A stretch of DNA of 64,000 nucleotides, taken from contig NC_133300.1 of NCBI RefSeq assembly GCF_005239225.2, forward strand, positions 4,431,875 through 4,495,874. Direction: 5' to 3'. Every line of letters starts with the position of its first letter. Positions within the stretch are counted from its first letter, which is position 1. The translations under genes and the position numbers were made by a program. Of the stretch, positions 59,220-64,000 are shown piece by piece. The notes beneath the pieces are model-generated. The model ran no database searches. It saw only the letters and a list, made by a program, of their open reading frames with translations, and was not told the origin of the DNA. The stretch is from Populus alba (lineage: Eukaryota > Streptophyta > Magnoliopsida > Malpighiales > Salicaceae).

Positions 59220-60382
59220 CTAGTTCGTCCAAGACCAAAGACTAGGAAATGGGTGCTCATCACTGGACTCTAACTTCTCTTGCTGCTCCACATAATAGTG
59301 ACCACTACTAGTACTCGGTGGCGCCGGTAGATAAGGATCATATGGAGACGGTGGTGACTGCTGCATATTGTTCCATTGATAATAGGATTCATGATCATAT
59401 CCTTCATAATTTGTTGGTCGTGATGAGGTCTGTTCCTGCTGCTGTTGCCCATCGACAAAAATGGTCGAACTTCCGGCTTCGAAATCATTCCTCGATGAAT
59501 ATTGTTTCCTCATACTCTCCATCTCTTCTTGCACGCTTGGTTTCCCCTTGTGCTTAATCTTGCAAAGCCTCCAGTCCTAACAAAATGGAAGTAGTACAAA
59601 TGAAACAAACATAAGAAGATGCATATAATTAATTAAGACTAATTAACTTAGAACAGTGCACGCAAAAATATTAAAACCAGTACTGTGGTTCTTGATTCAA
59701 GGCTGTATTCATGCATAATCCAGTTAGTCTTGACGGCATTATTGCGATTTCTTTCATTGTCCTTGAACCTATGGAATGTTAAAGGCCTCTTGTTCCCAAC
59801 AAGAAGTTGATTATCGTTATTAGCATGTATTTTCTTGACATGGCTCGTAGCTTTCCACCATCCTCGACCGAGTACTTCCCTCGAATAGTTTGTCTCCCTC
59901 GTACAATAGTAGTATCTCTCACCATTGCTTAAAGGAACGGTTTGATTCCCTGCATGCAACAATTTTGTTATAGAGATCTGACTTAAGCAGTCAGATATCA
60001 TAGTAAGGTAGAAACCAACATAAACTCAACATTGATACTGTAAATTTCAATGGATGGACAAGATCATGGAATATGATATTATCCCTCTAAACTTGAACCC
60101 TAGAAAATATATAGTATACGTGCAAAAAAGCTTGAAAAATTCATTTCCACTATACCATTATTACAGAGAAAAGGGAAGAGAAATCACGAGCCCTACATGC
60201 ATGCAGTAGAACAAAGAAATACATAGTGCATATTACGCACATTCAAGATCCTGTGGTTCACGCTCGTAAACATTTGTTTCGAGAATGAAATGAAGTGGCA
60301 TTTCTTGGCCAGAAGCTTTTCTGTCTAGGAATTGGATGAGCTCTTCATCAGTGGGATTGAACCTGAACCCTTGCGGCACCAT
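59220..60382 (-). CDS. NAC-domain transcription factor, copy 2 (three exons)
   Basis: Exons 60382-60241, 59949-59684 and 59576-59220 (142 + 266 + 357 nt) give 254 residues, with the same splice sites as copy 1. By eye the protein differs from copy 1 at four positions: His4Gln, Ala52Val, Asp to Asn in the ANNDDQ stretch, and Tyr to His in WIMYEY. Exon 3 has a single synonymous change, so the Q/S/P/Y-rich tail is identical. The noncanonical GWWKATS is kept. The reading frame is intact and the TATA box is conserved. The flanks are more diverged than the exons, which is compatible with selection on the protein. Its neighbours are the same as for copy 1. Confidence 0.88.
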
Positions 60383-60461
60383 CTTCGAAGTATACAATGA
60401 AGTAGTTTCCCTTTCGTTTTAGAGAGCTAATTCTCTGAAAAATGGCCTCCAATGCTGCTTC

Positions 60462-60470
60462 CTTATATAG
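60462..60470 (-). promoter_or_regulatory. Probable TATA box of NAC gene 2
   Basis: Minus-strand ctatataag, 80-88 bp upstream of the ATG, as in copy 1. Confidence 0.6.
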
Positions 60471-60656
60471 AGCAAAGGGACTAAAAGGTAGATATAGCAA
60501 AATATTCAAAGACGAAAACGCAAGCACAATTGATAATGACACCACTAGAAATTGTGCACTGTCCAAAAGGAGAAAAATGGTGTCAATAGCAATGACTTGA
60601 GAAAACTTTAATAATGGCCTAAAAATTTGCCTAAGAAAAACTGGTAGTTCTAACCA

Positions 60657-60657
<1 letters not shown>

Positions 60658-60696
<39 letters not shown>
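60658..60696. repeat. Poly-A tract
   Basis: About 39 A residues; the same site in copy 1 (about 23550) has 13. A length-variable simple repeat in the NAC upstream region. Confidence 0.9.
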
Positions 60697-60701
<5 letters not shown>

Positions 60702-60791
60702 AATCTGACAACCGACCTGAATTGATGCCAGATAATACAAAGGGGTCCAATCAGATCAAATCAAATTCCTTAGGTTAGATCTCAGACACCT

Positions 60792-61330
60792 TAAGCAACT
60801 ATCATATTTAACATATTTTATCCACGGAAATTTCTATTCATATTTACACTGGTAATCTGTATATTATTAACAGACTCACAAATAAAAACAATCAATGAGA
60901 AAAACTCTCATCAATAATTTATAAATTATGGATAAGTCTATCCATAATAAATATATTGATGGATTTCCAGACGGACAAAGCATGTCAAAAAAAATTTACT
61001 CACTTTATTCTGTTAGTAACTCCATCGGTAAATTTAACATATCACTAACAGGAAAATTGTACGTAATGTCATCAGTGTTTTTATTTGTCTGTCAGTATAT
61101 CCATCAGTAAATATAACATATCACCAACAAAATATCATCTATAATTTTGTAGGTAAGTTAATAGTAGCAGTGACATTTGCAGTAATTTTTTTTCCAACTC
61201 TCTGCAATATACCAACGATCTAGTTTCATCAATAACCTCATTAGTAATAGTGGTATTTGTAGTAATTATTTTTCAACTGTCTAGAATATAATGATAGAGT
61301 TGTGTCGTTGGTAACCCCGTCAATAATTTT
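60792..61330. mobile_element. CACTA subterminal repeat region, copy 2
   Basis: Counterpart of 23675-24130 with about 80 bp more (61000-61080: an additional tctgttagtaac...catcggtaaa repeat). Motifs such as catcagtaa and gatggattt recur. Confidence 0.55.
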
Positions 61331-61604
61331 TTAAAAAAAAATTAATAAAAATATATTTAATAGAAACAGAAAAATAATTAAAATAATATAAAAATAAATT
61401 ATTTATTACAAATTTAAATATTTGTACGTTCAAATACAATAAATTTAAAAATAAAGGTGGCGCTAGAGGAGAAGGAGGAGGTTGGTCATCGCGGGACCAT
61501 GGGGCCAATTAGAGGGTGTACATGAACCATCCATCTATGATCCCATCTTCATTACCAATTAATGGAGTTATTTATGATCAGTAGTAAGCCATTCACATTT
61601 ATCA

Positions 61605-62330
61605 TTAAGATTGGTCATCCGAGTTTGTACTCGTTGGTCGAACATTGTCGCGAACTCTTGAGTTTGAGTGCTTGGAATCGATTGCGAGCATCCAAACGAT
61701 TGAAGCATTACAGGTCATCCACAAGTTCTCGGTTGTAGTATTAGAGAGTTCATATGCATGACTTCTATTGAGTCTACCAGATGATCTTACCTCCAATCAC
61801 AAATCCGAATCGAGATCCAGATAGGTCAAAGGATCATCCATGTGTCTACTTCTTTAACTGATAGTTATATGTAGATTAGAAAGAAAAAAAATAAATTCAT
61901 TAAATTCAAGGAAATACTAACTTAGAAAAAAAGAGATTGAAAGCCAATATACCACAAAGTATTAAGCTTGGTTATCCACAAATTGCTGCATTTTTTTTTT
62001 ACGATCATCACTTTGCACATACGTTTTAAGAAAAAGCTTCATCGAGCTTGACTCACGTCTAGGAACTATAGCCTGAAAGAGAAAAAATGTTGTCAGCTAA
62101 ATATATTTATAAAAAACAACTAGTAATAAATGGATCTAATAAAAAAAAAATTCATCTATTTTGCATGCAAAAGGAATGGAACAGAGTCGTCAGTGTGCAT
62201 GGTAACGAAACCATGAACACGCTGGTTTTTATTTTCTACACCAGACTGTGACCATTGCATGAAACGTGTGGATGGCACTTGTTGAATGGATTTTTCCCAT
62301 ACAACCTCTAAGATGTGTAGCAATCTGAAA
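61605..62330 (-). pseudogene. CACTA TNPA-like relic, copy 2
   Basis: Same Transposase_24 remnants as 24360-25100: RSSGRLNRSHAYELSNTT (about 61790-61735) and, upstream, the SDDR/VQQ-like block near 62000. It is decayed like copy 1, so the element was already dead before the segmental duplication. Confidence 0.65.
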
Positions 62331-63068
62331 TCCTTCTAAACCGCCTCATTATTATAACTTGAAAACTCTCTTTTTTTTGCAAATTTTTTAGCTTTTTTTA
62401 ATGTCTCGTATAAAAAATCACACAACCTATATGGTACAAATTAATTATTTGTTAGTAAATGCAAAATAAAATTTTAATATTTGAAATAAAAAAATTATCC
62501 TGAATTCAATATTACCTAATTGCAACGTAATTCTCTCAAACCCTCCTCACAATATTATTATCAACACTCTCCCATTCAAATTTTTCTTTGAAGTAACAAT
62601 TTATAGAAGAAAAATTTTAGTAATTTCAATAAACGGTCCGAATTAACATAAAAGAATATTTAAGTTAATACAAACCTTGAACCTTGAAAATTATGCATCG
62701 ACTTGTGATTTTTGTTCAGGATGTTTGAAAACCTGGCTCCATTGAAATACTGGAATTTTAATCAATGATTTAAAAGCCAATATTATTGTTCTCGTAACCT
62801 CAATATTTGTAAACCTGAAATTACATTCATTAAATGAAATTATTTTTTCAAAAATGATTAAACATGTCATTGTGAAAGCTAAACAAACTTAGATTGAAAG
62901 GTTATCTTTCAACTAAACCTTGTACTTGCAGATAAATGGATCCTGTCGTGAAGGGACCCTACCTCGATGTTGTGGCATCGCACTTGACAAGTCCATGTCT
63001 TAAGTCGATCTATGTACCTCGAGTGTATGTTCTTGGTCAATACTTAATGACTCGTAGTCATTAGCATT

Positions 63069-63249
63069 TATTATAGAATATGATTCTAATATAGGATGTT
63101 GTAATCATTATAGTTACTCATATATCTATCATAATAGAATTCTAATAGAGGATGTTGTAATCATTAAAGTTATTGTAGTGTTCTGCTGCCTCTGTATAAA
63201 TAGGAAGGTTGGCTAAGGCACAACCCAACACATTCCATTATTCTCAACT
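63069..63249 (+). repeat. Copia 4 5' LTR
   Basis: 181 bp. An internal repeat of about 50 bp (ctaat(a/g).aggatgttgtaatcat, twice) explains the extra length over the Copia 1 LTR. TATA-like tataaatagg at about 63196. Confidence 0.9.
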
Positions 63250-63314
63250 TGGTATCAGAGCCATAAAACCCTAAAATAAATTAAACCTACTTTTCTCCCA
63301 GCCTCCCTTCTTCA

Positions 63315-64000
63315 ATGGAAGAGCCACTACATACATCTTCAAATTCTGCAGCACCAGCAGTACAACTTTCTTCTTCTCCGACAGTGCAACCCTCTTCTCT
63401 TGCAGCGCCTCCTCTGTTGCTTCACCGCCTAGATTCTCCTCTGCCATGGCTGGTGAACGCCTCCTCTTGCAGCCCACGTCTGCTGCCTCTACTGCCGCAA
63501 GCATTATCTCCCTTTCTCACACTCATCAAGTCATCTCCCTCAAATTAACAAACACCAATTATTTATATTGGCATATGCAGATGCTGCCTTATCTCTTAGG
63601 CCAAAGAGTTTTTGGTTTTGTTGATGGCTCCAACACATCTCCATCAACACATGTTCTTTCCCATGATGGTATCTCTCTTCAGGTAAATCCACTTTTTCAA
63701 ACCTGGAAACAACAGGACCAACTCATTCTAAGTGCTCTTCTTTCCTCCCTATCTATGGAAGTTCTACATCTTGTTGTTGACTGTCAAAGTTCTTGTTCAG
63801 CTTAGGGCACTCTTAAGCGAGCTCTCGCTTCCACCTCTAACTCTCGTATTATGCAACTTCACAACTCTCTTCAAGATCTTTGACAGGGTGATGAATTAGT
63901 AACTCAATTTATGCAAAAAGCAAAGGCCTTATTTGATGAATTGGTCGTTGCTGATCAACCAGTTTCGCTTGAAGATTTCAATTTATATGTGTTTTGTGGT
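63315..64000 (+). pseudogene. Copia 4 gag, degenerate and incomplete
   Basis: The ATG at 63315 opens a Ser/Pro-rich N-terminus like that of Copia 1 gag, then the frame shifts (between about 63450 and 63500) into the one carrying HTHQVISLKLTNTNYLYW. Stops follow at 63803-63805 (TAG where Copia 1 has TGG) and 63881-63883 (TGA where Copia 1 has CGA). The frame then continues to the edge. No function expected. Confidence 0.9.

Larger units (their letters stand above)
44513..63068. repeat. Segmental duplication, copy 2
   Basis: Direct repeat of 4.03-25.84 kb. Clean alignments by eye: 44513-46355 to 4029-5895; 46356-50288 to 8069-11850; 54248-55230 to 14086-14745; 55320-55680 to 19990-20310; 57350-63068 to 20340-25835. 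The right edge is cut by Copia 4, so the unit may continue outside the window. Confidence 0.9.
63069..64000 (+). mobile_element. Copia 4: 5' end of a Copia element, cut by the window edge
   Basis: 5' LTR 63069-63249 (181 bp, starting TATTATAG and ending CTCAACT), primer-binding site 63250-63262 (tggtatcagagcc), then gag. The preceding gcatt (63064-63068) equals the uninterrupted copy 1 sequence at 25831-25835, so this is the insertion point. Related to Copia 1 but more diverged. Its right part lies outside. Confidence 0.92.

Overview
The window is nuclear DNA of a flowering plant. It is AT-rich, has intron-containing genes with plant-type splice sites, plant-specific NAC transcription factor genes, Ty1/copia retrotransposons primed by initiator tRNA-Met, a degenerate CACTA (En/Spm) transposon and many insertions with target-site duplications. 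A short AT-rich MITE-like repeat that occurs several times looks like one I associate with poplar and willow (Salicaceae), so Populus or a relative is my best guess. That genus call rests on recognition only. Most of the window is repeats; the only genes that look intact are two NAC paralogues.

The main structure is a large direct segmental duplication. Copy 1 (about 4.03-25.84 kb) and copy 2 (about 44.5-63.07 kb, continuing until a Copia element interrupts it) are offset by about 37-40 kb. Each carries, in order, a plus-strand 3' fragment of an ATAD2-like (AAA-ATPase/bromodomain) gene, about 4.5 kb of non-coding DNA, the remains of a minus-strand fragment of the same gene, further non-coding DNA, a three-exon NAC gene on the minus strand, and the 3' part of a CACTA element with a TNPA-like (Transposase_24) relic. 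Private insertions since the duplication: copy 1 gained a 2.16-kb solo LTR (5900-8063) and a young Copia element (14959-19930). Copy 2 gained a truncated, chimeric Copia (50289-53914) that removed most of the minus-strand gene fragment, a roughly 190-bp MITE (58231-58418), a local tandem duplication and a further Copia (63069 to the edge).

Left edge (1-4028): two minisatellites (about 40-bp and about 60-bp units), then 2.4 kb with no gene I recognise. Middle (25.8-44.2 kb): a decayed TNP2-type CACTA transposase pseudogene on the minus strand (26.8-30.8 kb) split by a 2.17-kb solo LTR, a 34.07-37.8 kb local triplication split by a 1.54-kb solo LTR, and a nearly full-length but broken Copia on the minus strand (38125-43102).

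The part I find most worth following up is in the solo LTRs. Three related LTR families share termini, a TATA box and a conserved block near the 3' end. The two 2.2-kb members also keep a 5' splice site followed by a perfect 34-36 nt palindrome in which paired bases have changed together. I found no rRNA, tRNA or CRISPR, and no wholly new multi-gene system.
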